NCBI RefSeq assembly: GCF_013266755.1
Contig: NZ_JABRWJ010000004.1
Span: 124,001-188,000, forward strand
Length of the DNA stretch: 64,000 nucleotides
DNA from: Pseudaquabacterium terrae
GTDB lineage: Bacteria; Pseudomonadota; Gammaproteobacteria; Burkholderiales; Burkholderiaceae_C
Direction: 5' to 3'
A model generated the notes under the pieces. The model was not told the origin of the DNA. It made no database searches and saw only the letters and a list, made by a program, of their open reading frames with translations. Shown one piece after another: positions 17,605-27,100 of this stretch. Position numbers and translations under genes: made by a program. How positions within the stretch are numbered: position 1 is the first letter of the stretch; each line of letters begins with the position of its first letter.

Positions 17605-18330
17605 CTAGCCGGTGATGACCTGCGGGCCGTCGAGCCATTGCCAGCGCCCGGGCGCCAGGTCGGCGGGCAGTTCGAGCGCGCCGAAGCGGCTGCGATGCAG
17701 GCCGACCACATGGTTGCCGACCGCCGCGACCATGCGCTTGACCTGGTGGTACTTGCCCTGCACCAGCGTCAGCCGCAACGCGCGCTCGCCGGTGATCTCG
17801 CAGCCTTCGGCCAGCACCGGCCGCGGGTCGTCGTCGAGCACGACGCCGGCCAGCAGCTGCGCCACCTGTTTCGGCTCGACGGGCCGGTCGGTGCTGATCT
17901 CGTAGACCTTCGGCACCTGCTTCTTCGGGCTCGTCAGGCGGTGGATCAGCGCGCCGTCATCGGTCAGCAGCAGCAGGCCGGTGGTGTCCTGGTCGAGCCG
18001 GCCGATCGGCTGCACGCCGCGCTGGCGCAGCGGGGCGGGGAGCAGCAGCAGCACGCTCGGCCAGGCGGAAGGTTTCTGCGAGCACTCGTAGCCGGCGGGC
18101 TTGTGCAGCAATACCAGGGCCTTCGCGTGATAGGTCCACGGCTGGCTCTCGACCTCGAACTGGAGCCCTTCGGTCGGAAAGCGCTCGCCCGGGTCGCTGA
18201 CCACCTTGCCGCCGACGCGCACCAGCCCGGCATCGATCAGGCCGGCGACGATGCGCCGCGTACCGAAGCCCTGCGAGAACAGGATGTCGTCGAGGCGCTG
18301 CGTCGCGCCGGCCTTCTTGGTACCCGCCAT
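17605..18330 (-). CDS. rsuA: 16S rRNA pseudouridine synthase (RsuA family)
   Basis: Isomerises a uridine in small-subunit rRNA to pseudouridine. The 241-residue protein has an N-terminal S4-like RNA-binding domain (RLDDILFSQGFGTRR, residues 12-26; GLVRVGGKVV) and the catalytic block PIGRLDQDTTGLLLLTDDG with the nucleophilic Asp, then KVYEI and the Lys-Arg strand GKYHQVKRMVAAVGN. The assignment to RsuA rather than RluB/E is from overall similarity of the motifs. Its ATG overlaps the stop of the upstream hydrolase (TGATG), so the two are translationally coupled. Confidence 0.88.
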   Translation of the reverse strand: MAGTKKAGATQRLDDILFSQGFGTRRIVAGLIDAGLVRVGGKVVSDPGERFPTEGLQFEVESQPWTYHAKALVLLHKPAGYECSQKPSAWPSVLLLLPAPLRQRGVQPIGRLDQDTTGLLLLTDDGALIHRLTSPKKQVPKVYEISTDRPVEPKQVAQLLAGVVLDDDPRPVLAEGCEITGERALRLTLVQGKYHQVKRMVAAVGNHVVGLHRSRFGALELPADLAPGRWQWLDGPQVITG

Positions 18331-19697
18331 CAGTGGTGCAGCTCGAACAGCACGACGTGGTTGTCGCGCGCCGGCCAGGCGGTGCCGATCAGCCGCTCGG
18401 TGATGTCGCCGCTGCGATAGTCGGCGGTCACCGGCCGGCCCGGCGCGACGCGCAGCTTGAGCTTCGACGAGGACACGCCGGCGACGCCCGGTGGAATGCC
18501 GGGTGCCGGCTGCAGCCCGTCGAAGGCGATCTGGTCGCGCGGCAGGCCGAAGTAGCCGCGCGGGCGCGCCAGCGTGACCACCGCCGCGGCGTCCTTGTCG
18601 GCATCGGCCAGCCGCTCGGCGCGCAGGTGCACGATGTCCGACGAGCGCAGGAACGGCGAGCGGTAGACGTGCGTCGTCGCCAGCCCGGGCGCGCTGATGA
18701 CGAATTCGAGCGCCGTTGACGAATCGGTGACCAGCGGTCCCCAGCGGCCATCGGCGTCGACGCTCTTGTCGACCAGCGCGGCGCCGCGCCGTGCGCCGGT
18801 GCCGGCATCGACCGCGTAGACCGCGACCTTCGCGCCGGCCAGCGGCAGATTCGTCGGGCCGCCCGGTCCCGGGCCGGAGACCTTGCCGTCGAGGGTGACG
18901 CTCTGTTCGGACGTTATCGTCGTGATCGACGGCGCGCGGCCGGTGATGAATTCATGGGCCGCGGCGAAGGCCAACGCGTGATAGCTGACCTCGCGGTGGT
19001 CGCGCCCGGGCAGCACGACGTTGGTCGCGCCCTTCAAGGCCGGCCCGTCGAAGGTCACGTTGGTCGGCGTGCCCTTGGCGCCGATCCACACGCCATCGGG
19101 CTGCGCGTACTTGTCGTTGTTGTCCGAGCGCACGGTGAGCCAGCGCACGCCGGGCGTGACCTCGTCACCGTTCGGGCCCTTGGGCGCATTCAGCGCGGTG
19201 AGGAAAGGCCCGGCGCCGTTGAACTCGTTGCCCGGGCGGAAGCCGGCATGCGCCCATGCGCCGTGGTTCGGCGTGCCGCCGAGGATGGCGTGCGAGACGG
19301 TGCGATCGCCGCCGCCGTTCTGGATGTAGTTGCGGATCGCATTGCCGCCGCGCGAATTGCCGATCAGCACGACCTTGTCGGCGCCGGTCGCCTTCAGCAC
19401 CCGCTGCACTTCGGCGGCCAGGTGGTCGCGTTGCTCGGTGGACGAGCTGCGCCCGGGCTGTTCCTTGGCATCGTCGTCGCGTGCCAGCGGATACGGGAAG
19501 TCGACCGCATGCAGACGCGCGCGCGGCCAGCCGTTCGACTCGAAGCGCCACAGCGTCGTCGTCCATAGCGCGGCGGTGGCGCCATCGCCATGCACGAAGA
19601 CGATCGGCGGCAGCGTGCTCGCGGGCGGCGGGCTCGCCGCACAGGCGGCGAGCAGCGCCGGGATCAACAGCAGCAGGGAACGGCGGGCAAGTCTCAT
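18330..19697 (-). CDS. alpha/beta hydrolase lipoprotein
   Basis: A 455-residue predicted lipoprotein; the signal ends LLAACAAS with Cys19. An alpha/beta-hydrolase domain follows: oxyanion-region IVFVHGDGATAALW, nucleophile elbow GNSRGG (Ser in the G-x-S-x-G position), and a late His in PGRDHREVSYH. A C-terminal ~150-residue region has beta-rich, adhesin- or carbohydrate-module-like character (GAKVAVYAVDAGTGARRG). It is probably an envelope esterase or lipase; the substrate is unknown. The start at 19697 is set by the signal peptide. It lies between the P1 peptidase and rsuA on the same strand, overlapping rsuA by 1 nt. Confidence 0.85.
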   Translation of the reverse strand: MRLARRSLLLLIPALLAACAASPPPASTLPPIVFVHGDGATAALWTTTLWRFESNGWPRARLHAVDFPYPLARDDDAKEQPGRSSSTEQRDHLAAEVQRVLKATGADKVVLIGNSRGGNAIRNYIQNGGGDRTVSHAILGGTPNHGAWAHAGFRPGNEFNGAGPFLTALNAPKGPNGDEVTPGVRWLTVRSDNNDKYAQPDGVWIGAKGTPTNVTFDGPALKGATNVVLPGRDHREVSYHALAFAAAHEFITGRAPSITTITSEQSVTLDGKVSGPGPGGPTNLPLAGAKVAVYAVDAGTGARRGAALVDKSVDADGRWGPLVTDSSTALEFVISAPGLATTHVYRSPFLRSSDIVHLRAERLADADKDAAAVVTLARPRGYFGLPRDQIAFDGLQPAPGIPPGVAGVSSSKLKLRVAPGRPVTADYRSGDITERLIGTAWPARDNHVVLFELHH

Positions 19698-19722
19698 GGG
19701 TTCAGTCTCCTCTTGTTGTCTT

Positions 19723-20703
19723 TCAGGCCAGGCCGAGATCACGCGCGGCCGGCAGCGGCGGGTCATCCAGCCCGTGGGCCGCGCGCACGGCATTGATCAC
19801 TGCGCGGGCGGTGACTTCGGCGGCCAGCGCGCCCAGCACCGTCAGGTGGCCGGGCCGGCCGCTGGTGCCGGTGGCCAGCGCGAACAGCGTGTCGCCGTCG
19901 GTCAGCGTGTGGACCGGGTTGATGCTGCGGGCCAGGCCGTCGTGGGCCATCGAGGCCAGCTTGCTGGCCTGCGCCTTGGTCAGGCGCGCGTCGGTGGCGA
20001 CGACGCCGATCGTCGTCGCCATGCCGTCGAGCAGGCGTGCGGGCAGCGCGCCGGAGCGGATCGCGGCCATGCTGTCGCGCGGCGTTCGGCCATCGTCGGC
20101 GCGCGCGCCGGCGACGATGCGGCCGGTCGCGGGGTCGATCACGTCGCCGATCGCGTTGACGGCGACCAGCGCGGCGACGGTGATCGCGCCGACGCGGATC
20201 GACGCGCTGCCGATGCCGCCCTTCATCGCATGCTGGATGCCGAACAGCTTGCCGACCGTCGCGCCCGCGCCGGCGCCGACCGAGCCTTGCGCCGGGGCGG
20301 CCGCGCTCGCCGCGGCGCACGCCGCATGCCCGGCGGCCGCGTCGGGGCGGATGCGCGCATCACCGAGCCAGAGGTCGAACAGCACCGCTGCCGGCACGAT
20401 CGGCACGCGGGCTGGACCCACTTCGATGCCGACGCCGCGCTCCTCGAGCCAGCGCATCACGCCATCAGCAGCGGCCAGGCCGAACGCGCTGCCGCCCGAC
20501 AACAGCACCGCATGCACGTGTTCGATGACGTTGCGCGGGTCGAGCAGGTCGGTCTCGCGCGTGCCGGGTGCCGCGCCGCGCACGTCGACCCCGCAGGTCG
20601 CGCCGGCTTCGCAGAGCACGACGCTGCAGCCCGTCGGCCGCCGCGGATCGGTGAAGTGCCCGACCTTCAGGCCGGCGACGTCGACGAGGCTTCCGGGATG
20701 CAT
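19723..20703 (-). CDS. P1/S58 family peptidase (DmpA-like)
   Basis: A 326-residue N-terminal-nucleophile hydrolase that matures by self-cleavage. The conserved site is visible as KGGIGSASIRVG, with cleavage before Ser166 leaving that Ser as the nucleophile. Other family blocks are GLKVGHFTD near the start, GGSAFGLAAADGVMRWLEE, and the late VATDARLTKAQASKLA. Relatives include L-aminopeptidase D-esterase and 6-aminohexanoate oligomer hydrolases; the actual substrate is not predictable. It lies 25 nt upstream of the hydrolase lipoprotein gene, consistent with an operon. Confidence 0.93.
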   Translation of the reverse strand: MHPGSLVDVAGLKVGHFTDPRRPTGCSVVLCEAGATCGVDVRGAAPGTRETDLLDPRNVIEHVHAVLLSGGSAFGLAAADGVMRWLEERGVGIEVGPARVPIVPAAVLFDLWLGDARIRPDAAAGHAACAAASAAAPAQGSVGAGAGATVGKLFGIQHAMKGGIGSASIRVGAITVAALVAVNAIGDVIDPATGRIVAGARADDGRTPRDSMAAIRSGALPARLLDGMATTIGVVATDARLTKAQASKLASMAHDGLARSINPVHTLTDGDTLFALATGTSGRPGHLTVLGALAAEVTARAVINAVRAAHGLDDPPLPAARDLGLA

Positions 20704-20739
20704 GCGGCCAGCTTATCAGCGGCCGCACTCCTCACGCCG

Positions 20740-21120
20740 TCACGCGTGCAGCAGCCGCCCACCGCCGAAGGACCAGTTCTCCCAGGACGTTTCCTTGAAG
20801 CAGACCATCACCTGCTCGGTGTCGATGTCCTGCGCCGCGAGCCGCGTCATCAGGTCCTGCAGCAGACCGCGCTTGACCTTCACGCTGCGGCCGGCCGACC
20901 AGAAGATCTCGATCACCGCGAAGTGCTCGCCGCGGTCGCGTTCGAGGTCCGGATAACGTGCATCGAAGCGGAAGTTCTCGGCCGGCAGCTCGATCACGCG
21001 CTGGAAGCGGTCGGCCTGCGGCACGCCGGTGGCGACGAGCGCGGCATGCACGGCATCGAGCAGCGCGTTCTTGAAGGCGGGTGCGCGCTGCTCGCGCACG
21101 GTGAGGGTGACGAAGGGCAT
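20740..21120 (-). CDS. tautomerase family protein
   Basis: A 126-residue protein of the tautomerase/MIF-like superfamily. The initiator Met is followed by Pro2 (MPFVTLTV), the family's catalytic base once Met is removed. The length is about double a 4-oxalocrotonate tautomerase monomer, as in longer members. It shows the AVIEIFWSAGRSVKVKRGL strand-helix unit. It probably acts in aromatic or keto-enol chemistry. The 57-residue protein gene immediately upstream (12-nt gap) is cotranscribed, and the LysR gene is divergent, suggesting LysR controls both. Confidence 0.88.
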   Translation of the reverse strand: MPFVTLTVREQRAPAFKNALLDAVHAALVATGVPQADRFQRVIELPAENFRFDARYPDLERDRGEHFAVIEIFWSAGRSVKVKRGLLQDLMTRLAAQDIDTEQVMVCFKETSWENWSFGGGRLLHA

Positions 21121-21132
21121 CGAGGGCTCCGG

Positions 21133-21306
21133 TCAGTGGGCGAGGGTTCGGGCAGCGGCAATCGCCTGGCGCAGCGTCCGGCCGACGGCGGCCCAGAAGC
21201 GGTCCTGGGCTTCGTCGCGCAGTTGCGTGGCACGGGCGCGGGCGGCGCGGGACACGGCGTCGCGCCGGTGCGGGGTCAGCAGTTGCAGAGGAGCTTGGGG
21301 GTTCAT
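21133..21306 (-). CDS. 57-residue small protein of unknown function
   Basis: A short open frame running ATG to TGA, starting MNPQAPLQLLTPHRRDAVSR and ending ARTLAH. It is predicted as one long amphipathic Arg/Ala-rich helix (RARATQLRDEAQDRFWAAVG). The neighbouring tautomerase gene begins 12 nt downstream and the divergent LysR starts 127 bp upstream, so it would be the first gene of the LysR-facing transcript. I recall small proteins of similar pattern beside tautomerase genes in related bacteria but cannot name the family. Coding potential is likely but not certain. Confidence 0.6.
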   Translation of the reverse strand: MNPQAPLQLLTPHRRDAVSRAARARATQLRDEAQDRFWAAVGRTLRQAIAAARTLAH

Positions 21307-21433
21307 GGCGCTTCCTTGATGGGGTCAGTGCAGCCACTCTAGGCAGCGACCCGATCGCCGGAAACGGCGCCCGGACCAAATCGGTCTTGCATCGCGCGCA
21401 ACACCGGACCCGCCGCCCCTACGATCCCACCCC

Positions 21434-22333
21434 ATGGACGAGCTCGCTTTCGACGACCTGAAACTCTTCGCGCGCGTCGCCGCGCTCGGCACCTTGTCGG
21501 CGGTGGCGCGCGAGCGCGACGTGCCCGTCAGCCAGGTCTCGCGGGCGCTGGCCCGCATCGAGAAGACTTGCGGCGCGCGGCTGGTGCATCGCTCGACCCA
21601 TGCGCTGGCGCTGACGGCCGAAGGCGAGACCTTCCTCGACTACTGCCACCGGCTGACGACGACGATCGAGTCGCTGGAGGGTGAATTCGCGAGCCAGGCG
21701 CGCGAGGCGAGCGGGCTGGTGCGGGTGGCGGCGAGCACGGTGATCGCGCAGTACCTGCTGCTGCCCAGCCTGACCGGACTCGCGGAGCGGCATCCGAAGC
21801 TGCGCGTCGAGCTCGAGGTCAGCGATCGCCTGGCCGACATGGCGCGCGAAGGCATCGACATCGCGATCCGCACCTCGAACGCGCTGCAGGACACGATGAT
21901 CGCGCGCCAGATCGGCGCGCTCGGCCGCGGGCTGTACGCGGCGCCGGCGTATGCCGCGCAGGCCGGGCTGCCGGCGCGTCCGGACGAGCTGCGCCGCCAC
22001 CGGCTGGTGGCCAACACCGCGGCGCCGCAGCTGAACCACTGGCCGTTCATCGTCGACGGCCGGGCACTGAAGATGCCGGTCGAAGGCGACTGGCGCACCA
22101 ACGACACAGGGCTCGCGGCGAACATGGTGCTGCAGGGCCTGGGCATCGGCCGGCTGGCGACGCTGGTGGCCGAGCCGCTGGTGCAGCAGCAGCGGCTGGT
22201 GCCGGTGCTGGCCGACTACTGCGACCCGCAGCCGGTGCCGATCTACGCGGTGACGGCGAGCGCGCGGCAGCGGCTGCCGAAGATCCGCGCCTGCATCGAC
22301 TACTTCGCGGAGTGGGTCGGCGGCCGGTCCTGA
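21434..22333 (+). CDS. LysR family transcriptional regulator
   Basis: A 299-residue regulator. The N-terminal winged helix-turn-helix opens DDLKLFARVAALGTLSAVAR and continues DVPVSQVSRALARIEKTCGARLVHRSTHALALTAEG; a linker helix and the two-lobed periplasmic-binding-like effector domain (~90-295) follow. It is divergent from the small protein/tautomerase pair, the classic LysR arrangement, so those genes are the likely targets; the 127-bp gap should hold its binding site. The co-inducer is unknown. Confidence 0.94.
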   Translation: MDELAFDDLKLFARVAALGTLSAVARERDVPVSQVSRALARIEKTCGARLVHRSTHALALTAEGETFLDYCHRLTTTIESLEGEFASQAREASGLVRVAASTVIAQYLLLPSLTGLAERHPKLRVELEVSDRLADMAREGIDIAIRTSNALQDTMIARQIGALGRGLYAAPAYAAQAGLPARPDELRRHRLVANTAAPQLNHWPFIVDGRALKMPVEGDWRTNDTGLAANMVLQGLGIGRLATLVAEPLVQQQRLVPVLADYCDPQPVPIYAVTASARQRLPKIRACIDYFAEWVGGRS

Positions 22334-22355
22334 GCGACCGGCTGCGCCGAGACCG

Positions 22356-23471
22356 TCAGGCGAACACGCCGGCGGTGTCCTGCATGCGCTCCGACACTTC
22401 GCCGAGGTGATGCAGCGTATCGCCGAGCGTCATCTCCAGCACCGTCAGGCGCTTGAAGTAGTGACTGCCGATGTACTCGTCCGTGACGCCGATGCCGCCG
22501 TGCATCTGGATGCACTGCTGGCCGACGAAGCGCATGCTGTTGCCCAGCTGCACCTTGGCCTGCGACAGCGCGCGGCGGCGCTGCGGTGCCGGCTCGCCGA
22601 GCTTCAGGCTCGCGAAGTAGCTCATCGAGCGGCCCAGCTCGAGCTGCATCTTGACGTCGGCGATGCGGTGGCGCAGGGCCTGGAAGGTGGCCAGCGTCGT
22701 GCCGAACTGCTTGCGCGTGTTCATGTACTCGACCGTCAGCGCGACCAGCTTGTCCATCACGCCAACGCCCTCGGCGCAGGCGGCGGCGATGCCGACGTCG
22801 GCGGCGAACTCGAGCGCCGCGGCGCCGTCCTTCGTGATCAGCGTCGCGGTGGCATTGGCCAGCTTCAGCTCGCCGGCGCGCGCGCCGTCCTGCGTCGGAT
22901 AGGCCTTGACCTCGACGCCGGGCGCCGACTTCTCGACCAGGAACAGCGCGATCGCGCCGTCGAGCTGCGCCGGCACGATGAAGGCGTCGGCCTCGTCTGC
23001 CGCCGGCACGACGCTCTTCTGGCCGCTGAGTGCGTAGCCGGCGCCTTGGGCCTTGGCTGTCGTCGTGACCTGGTCGAGCCGGTAACGCGCGCCGCGCTCG
23101 ACCCAGGCCGGGACCACCAGCACTTCGGCGCCGGCGATCTTCGGCAGCCACGCGGCCTGCAGCTCGGGCGAGCCGGCCTGCAGCAGCGCCGGCGCCATCA
23201 GCCCGGCGGCGGCATACGGCGCGTTGACGAGCCCGCGGCCGAGCTCTTCCATCACCACCATCGCCTCGACCGGGCCGAAGCTCAGGCCGCCGTGCGCCTC
23301 GGGCACCGCCAGGCCGGCCAGGCCCAGCTCGGCGAGCTCGGTGTAGACCTCGCGCGTCTGGCCGCCGGCCTTGGCGATCGCATGGCGGCGCTCGAAGGTG
23401 AAGCCCTTGTCGACCCAGCGGGTCACCGCGTCGCGCAGCGAGACCTGGTCGTCGGTGAATTCGAAGTCCAT
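22356..23471 (-). CDS. acyl-CoA dehydrogenase (second of pair)
   Basis: A 371-residue flavin-dependent dehydrogenase. N-terminal helical domain from MDFEFTDDQVSLRDAVTRW, central beta domain (~120-215), C-terminal helical domain with MHGGIGVTDEYIGSHYFKRL, the segment that closes over FAD. The central beta-domain sequences look divergent from straight-chain enzymes. The start at 23471 lies 1 nt downstream of the stop of the partner gene, so the two are tightly coupled; such pairs often form heteromeric enzymes acting on bulky or unusual acyl-CoAs. That specialisation is inferred. Confidence 0.93.
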   Translation of the reverse strand: MDFEFTDDQVSLRDAVTRWVDKGFTFERRHAIAKAGGQTREVYTELAELGLAGLAVPEAHGGLSFGPVEAMVVMEELGRGLVNAPYAAAGLMAPALLQAGSPELQAAWLPKIAGAEVLVVPAWVERGARYRLDQVTTTAKAQGAGYALSGQKSVVPAADEADAFIVPAQLDGAIALFLVEKSAPGVEVKAYPTQDGARAGELKLANATATLITKDGAAALEFAADVGIAAACAEGVGVMDKLVALTVEYMNTRKQFGTTLATFQALRHRIADVKMQLELGRSMSYFASLKLGEPAPQRRRALSQAKVQLGNSMRFVGQQCIQMHGGIGVTDEYIGSHYFKRLTVLEMTLGDTLHHLGEVSERMQDTAGVFA

Positions 23472-23472
23472 C

Positions 23473-24654
23473 TCAGGCTCCCAGCACGGTTTGAGCGACG
23501 ATGTTGCGTTGCACTTCGTTGCTGCCGCCGTAGATCGTCGTCTTGCGCATGTTGAAGTAGGTGCCGGCCAGCGGCGCGCACAGCGCGGCACCGGCGAAGT
23601 CGCCCTGCCAGCCGGCTTCCATCGCCTCGTGCACGTAGGGCACGCTGAACGGGCCCGCGGCCAGCATCATCAGCTCGGTGTATCGCTGCTGGATCTCGCT
23701 GCCGCGGATCTTCAGCAGGCCGGCGATGTCCAGGCTCGCCTTGCCGCTCTTTTCGGCCGATAGCACGCGCAGCACCATCATTTCCAGCGCGACGACGTCG
23801 ACCTCGAGCAGCGCGATCTGGTCGCGGAAGCGCTGGTCGTCGTAGAGGCCTTCGGTCTTCGCGGTGCGCTTCAGGCGCTCGAGCTCGCGCTTGGCGCGGT
23901 TGACGTCGGCGATGTTGGTGCGTTCGTGCGCCAGCAGGTGCTTGGCGTAGGTCCAGCCCTTGTTCTCCTCGCCGATCAGGTTCTCGGCGGGCACTTCGAC
24001 GTTGTCGAAGAACACTTCGTTGACCTCGTGCTCGCCGTCCATCGTGATGATCGGCCGCACGGTGATGCCGGGCGACTTCATGTCGATCAGCAGGAACGAG
24101 ATGCCGGTCTGCGGCTTGCCATCGCTGCTGGTGCGCACGAGGCAGAAGATCCATTCGCCGTACTGGCCGAGCGTGGTCCAGGTCTTCTGGCCGTTGACGA
24201 TGTACTTGTCGCCGACCCTTTCAGCGCGCGTCTTCAGCGACGCCAGATCCGAGCCCGAGCCGGGCTCGCTGTAGCCCTGGCTCCACCACACCTCGCCCGA
24301 CGCGATGCCGGGCAGGAAGCGCTTGTGCTGCTCGGCATTGCCGAAGGCCATGATCACCGGCGCCACCATCACCGGCCCGAACGGCACGATGCGCGGCGCG
24401 CCGGCCAGCGCGCACTCTTCCTCGAACAGGTGCTTCTGCACCGCGTTCCAGCCCGGGCCGCCGAACTGCTTCGGCCAGCCGTAGCCGAGCCAGCCCTTCT
24501 TGCCGAGGATCTTGGCCCAGCGCTGCAGGTCGTCGCGCGACAGGCGCAGCGAGTTCAGCACCTTGTGGCTCAGGTCCTGCGGCAGGCTTTCGGCCACCCA
24601 TTGGTGGATTTCGTTGCGGAAGGCCAGTTCTTCCGCGGTGAAGTTCAGGTCCAT
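23473..24654 (-). CDS. acyl-CoA dehydrogenase (first of pair)
   Basis: A 393-residue acyl-CoA dehydrogenase with the complete fold: N-terminal helices (MDLNFTAEELAFRNEIHQW), the central barrel with YSEPGSGSDLASLKTRA, INGQKTWTTLGQYG and the C-terminal bundle ending YGGSNEVQRNIVAQ, a family signature near the FAD pyrophosphate. It oxidises an acyl-CoA at the alpha-beta bond, passing electrons to ETF. It is the first gene of the pair; an imperfect palindromic segment (AGCACGACCGTTCGCT, 24688-24703) lies about 35 bp upstream and may bind a fatty-acid regulator. Confidence 0.95.
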   Translation of the reverse strand: MDLNFTAEELAFRNEIHQWVAESLPQDLSHKVLNSLRLSRDDLQRWAKILGKKGWLGYGWPKQFGGPGWNAVQKHLFEEECALAGAPRIVPFGPVMVAPVIMAFGNAEQHKRFLPGIASGEVWWSQGYSEPGSGSDLASLKTRAERVGDKYIVNGQKTWTTLGQYGEWIFCLVRTSSDGKPQTGISFLLIDMKSPGITVRPIITMDGEHEVNEVFFDNVEVPAENLIGEENKGWTYAKHLLAHERTNIADVNRAKRELERLKRTAKTEGLYDDQRFRDQIALLEVDVVALEMMVLRVLSAEKSGKASLDIAGLLKIRGSEIQQRYTELMMLAAGPFSVPYVHEAMEAGWQGDFAGAALCAPLAGTYFNMRKTTIYGGSNEVQRNIVAQTVLGA

Positions 24655-24878
24655 GGCGTCTCCATGCGCAATAGCGTCTCAAGTTTTAGCACGACCGTTC
24701 GCTTTCGAGTTGTCCCGATCGAGACAAGCTCCGGGTTTGCATGATGCGCCGCGGCCCGGACGGACGTCGAACTGCACCGCAAAGCACGCTCTAGTTTCCC
24801 GACTGCGCGCATCGAGGTCTCCCCACAATGCCAGCTTCGCCGCCCCATGGTGGTTGTCGTACGGAGCGTGTGATCTCG

Positions 24879-26417
24879 ATGAACAGGATCAGTATCAAGG
24901 CCCGCCTGGGCCTGCTGGTGGCGGCGCTGCTCGCGCTGCTGGTCGCCTCGGCGGCCTTGACGGTGGTGCGCGTCGAACAGTCGAGCCACACGCTGAGCCA
25001 GCTCTACCACGAGCGGCTGATTCCACTGAAGCAGCTGAAGGTCGTCGCCGACGGTTATGCCGTGGGCATCGTCGATGCGGCACACAAGGTGCGCGATGGC
25101 GGCATGAGCGCCGACGCCGGATTGAAGGCGATCGCCGAGGCCCGCTCGCAGATCGATGCGCAATGGAAGGCCTTCACCGAGACGCAGCGCAACGCGCAGG
25201 AGCGCACGCTGATCGACAAGGGCCGCCCGCTGCTGAGCGCGGCCGATGCCACGGTGAAGCGCCTGGTCGCGCTGGTCAAGGGCGGTGACACCGAGGGCCT
25301 GCGCAGCTTCGCCGCCAAGGACATGTACCCGGTGATCGACCCGATCGCCGGCGTCGTCGAGGCGCTGATGCAGGTGCAGCTCGAGGCGGCCGCGGCCGAA
25401 TACCAGCGCAGCCAGGAGATGGCGCGCGCCGCGCTGTGGCGCACGCTGGTGATCGCCGGCGTGGTCGTGCTGGCGGCTGGGTTGTGGTCGTGGCGCCTGG
25501 TGCGTTCGATCGTGCGGCCGCTCGCGGCGGCGGTGAGGGTCGCCGAATCGGTGGCCACCGGCGACCTGCGCCAGCACATCGATGGCAACGCCCGCGACGA
25601 GACCGGCCAGTTGCTCGCTGCGCTCAAGCGCATGAACGACAGCCTGGTCGGCATCGTCGGCCAGGTGCGCGCGGGCACCGATTCGATCGCCACCGCGTCC
25701 TCGCAGATCGCCACCGGTAATGCGGACCTGAGCCAGCGCACCGAAGAACAGGCGAGCAACCTGCAGCAGACCGCGTCGTCGATGGAAGAACTGACCGCCA
25801 CCGTGCGCCAAAACGCCGAGACCGCGCGCACCGCGAGCCAGATCGCCGCGCAGGCGGCCGATGCCGCGGCGCAGGGCGGCGCGGTGGTCGGCAAGGTGGT
25901 CTCGACGATGGAGGCGATCGACGCCAGCTCGCGCAAGATCGCCGACATCATCGGCGTGATCGACGGCATCGCCTTCCAGACCAACATCCTGGCGCTGAAC
26001 GCCGCCGTCGAGGCCGCGCGTGCCGGCGAACAAGGCCGCGGCTTCGCGGTCGTCGCCGGCGAGGTGCGGGCGCTGGCCCAGCGCAGCGCGCAGGCGGCGC
26101 GCGAGATCAAGACGCTGATCGGCGAGAGCGCGACCAAAGTCGAGTCCGGCACCACGCTGGTCGACGAAGCCGGCCGCACGATGGGCGAGATCGTCGCGCA
26201 GGTCAAACGTGTCAACGACCTGATCGACGAGATCAGCCACGCCAGCGCCGAGCAGAGCCAGGGCATCGGCCAGGTCGGCGATGCGGTGGCGCAGCTCGAC
26301 CGGGTGACGCAGCAGAACGCCGCGCTGGTCGAAGAAAGTGCCGCCGCCGCCGAGAGCCTGAAGGTTCAGGCCGCGCAGGTTGCGCAGGCGATGCAGGTCT
26401 TCAGGATCGCCGCTTGA
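24879..26417 (+). CDS. methyl-accepting chemotaxis protein
   Basis: A 512-residue chemoreceptor. TM1 at ~10-30; a periplasmic four-helix-bundle-like sensor (~31-188); TM2 at ~189-206; HAMP (~207-260); then the cytoplasmic signalling domain with a methylation helix ([20 protein letters not shown]) and the highly conserved tip [20 protein letters not shown] that contacts CheA/CheW. It ends QVFRIAA with no CheR-tethering pentapeptide. The start at 24879 puts a short basic N-terminus before TM1. The ligand is unknown. No che genes are in the window, so it is an orphan receptor here. Confidence 0.95.
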   Translation: MNRISIKARLGLLVAALLALLVASAALTVVRVEQSSHTLSQLYHERLIPLKQLKVVADGYAVGIVDAAHKVRDGGMSADAGLKAIAEARSQIDAQWKAFTETQRNAQERTLIDKGRPLLSAADATVKRLVALVKGGDTEGLRSFAAKDMYPVIDPIAGVVEALMQVQLEAAAAEYQRSQEMARAALWRTLVIAGVVVLAAGLWSWRLVRSIVRPLAAAVRVAESVATGDLRQHIDGNARDETGQLLAALKRMNDSLVGIVGQVRAGTDSIATASSQIATGNADLSQRTEEQASNLQQTASSMEELTATVRQNAETARTASQIAAQAADAAAQGGAVVGKVVSTMEAIDASSRKIADIIGVIDGIAFQTNILALNAAVEAARAGEQGRGFAVVAGEVRALAQRSAQAAREIKTLIGESATKVESGTTLVDEAGRTMGEIVAQVKRVNDLIDEISHASAEQSQGIGQVGDAVAQLDRVTQQNAALVEESAAAAESLKVQAAQVAQAMQVFRIAA

Positions 26418-26450
26418 CGAGCCCGGCAGTCGCGAGACTGCCTTCACCCG

Positions 26451-27098
26451 TCAGCGGCGCTCGAGCCGCATGGTGTCGCCGTCGCGGCGCATCGAGAAAC
26501 GGCTGAGGAAGCTGTTGCCGAGCAGCGTGTAGGGCATCTCGGCCTGCAGCACGACGGCGTCGACGTTGAAGACCTCGACGTCGCCGATGCGCACCGAGGT
26601 CAGGTTCACCGAGTACACCGCCACCATGCCGCCGGCCGTGCTGGAGACGCCTCGCTCGCCGCGACGCCAGTCGATGCCAAGGCGGTTCGCTTCGCTGACA
26701 CTCATCGCCACCACCGTTGCGCCGGTGTCGACCATGAACTGCACCGCCTTGCCGTTGATGCTGCCCTGCGCCATGAAGTGACCGCCGCGGCCGACCGGCA
26801 GCACGATCTCGCTGCCGCCGCCCGCAGACCCCCCGCCGCCGCCGACCTTGGCCGGCGCGGCGCCGAGCCGGATCACGCTGCTGCGGCCGGCAACCACCAC
26901 CTCGGCTTCACCATCGCCGACCCGCGTCAGGGTCACGCCCTTGACGGTGCTGCCCACCGACACGGTGTGCGGCTGGCCGTCGATCAGCAGCAGCGCCTTC
27001 GTCGCGCCGAGGCTGCCGGACAGGCTGACGGTCTGCGCCGCGGCCACGAACGGCAGCAGCGCGGCAAGCAGCAGGAGGCCGCGGCGCAGGGCGGGCAA
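26451..27098 (-). CDS. retropepsin-like aspartic protease, exported (TIGR02281-type)
   Basis: A 215-residue protein with a signal peptide (ALRRGLLLLAALLPFVAAA) when read from the TTG at 27098, 2 nt beyond the yajQ stop. The mature part has a linker with a Gly-rich run, then a retropepsin domain with the catalytic motif FMVDTGATVVAMS and the closing LLGNSFLSRFSMRRDGD, typical of single-domain bacterial aspartic proteases that act as homodimers in the periplasm. TTG is the only start candidate giving an intact signal sequence, since yajQ ends just before it. It is probably cotranscribed with yajQ. Confidence 0.86.
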   Translation of the reverse strand: MPALRRGLLLLAALLPFVAAAQTVSLSGSLGATKALLLIDGQPHTVSVGSTVKGVTLTRVGDGEAEVVVAGRSSVIRLGAAPAKVGGGGGSAGGGSEIVLPVGRGGHFMAQGSINGKAVQFMVDTGATVVAMSVSEANRLGIDWRRGERGVSSTAGGMVAVYSVNLTSVRIGDVEVFNVDAVVLQAEMPYTLLGNSFLSRFSMRRDGDTMRLERR

Positions 27099-27100
27099 GG

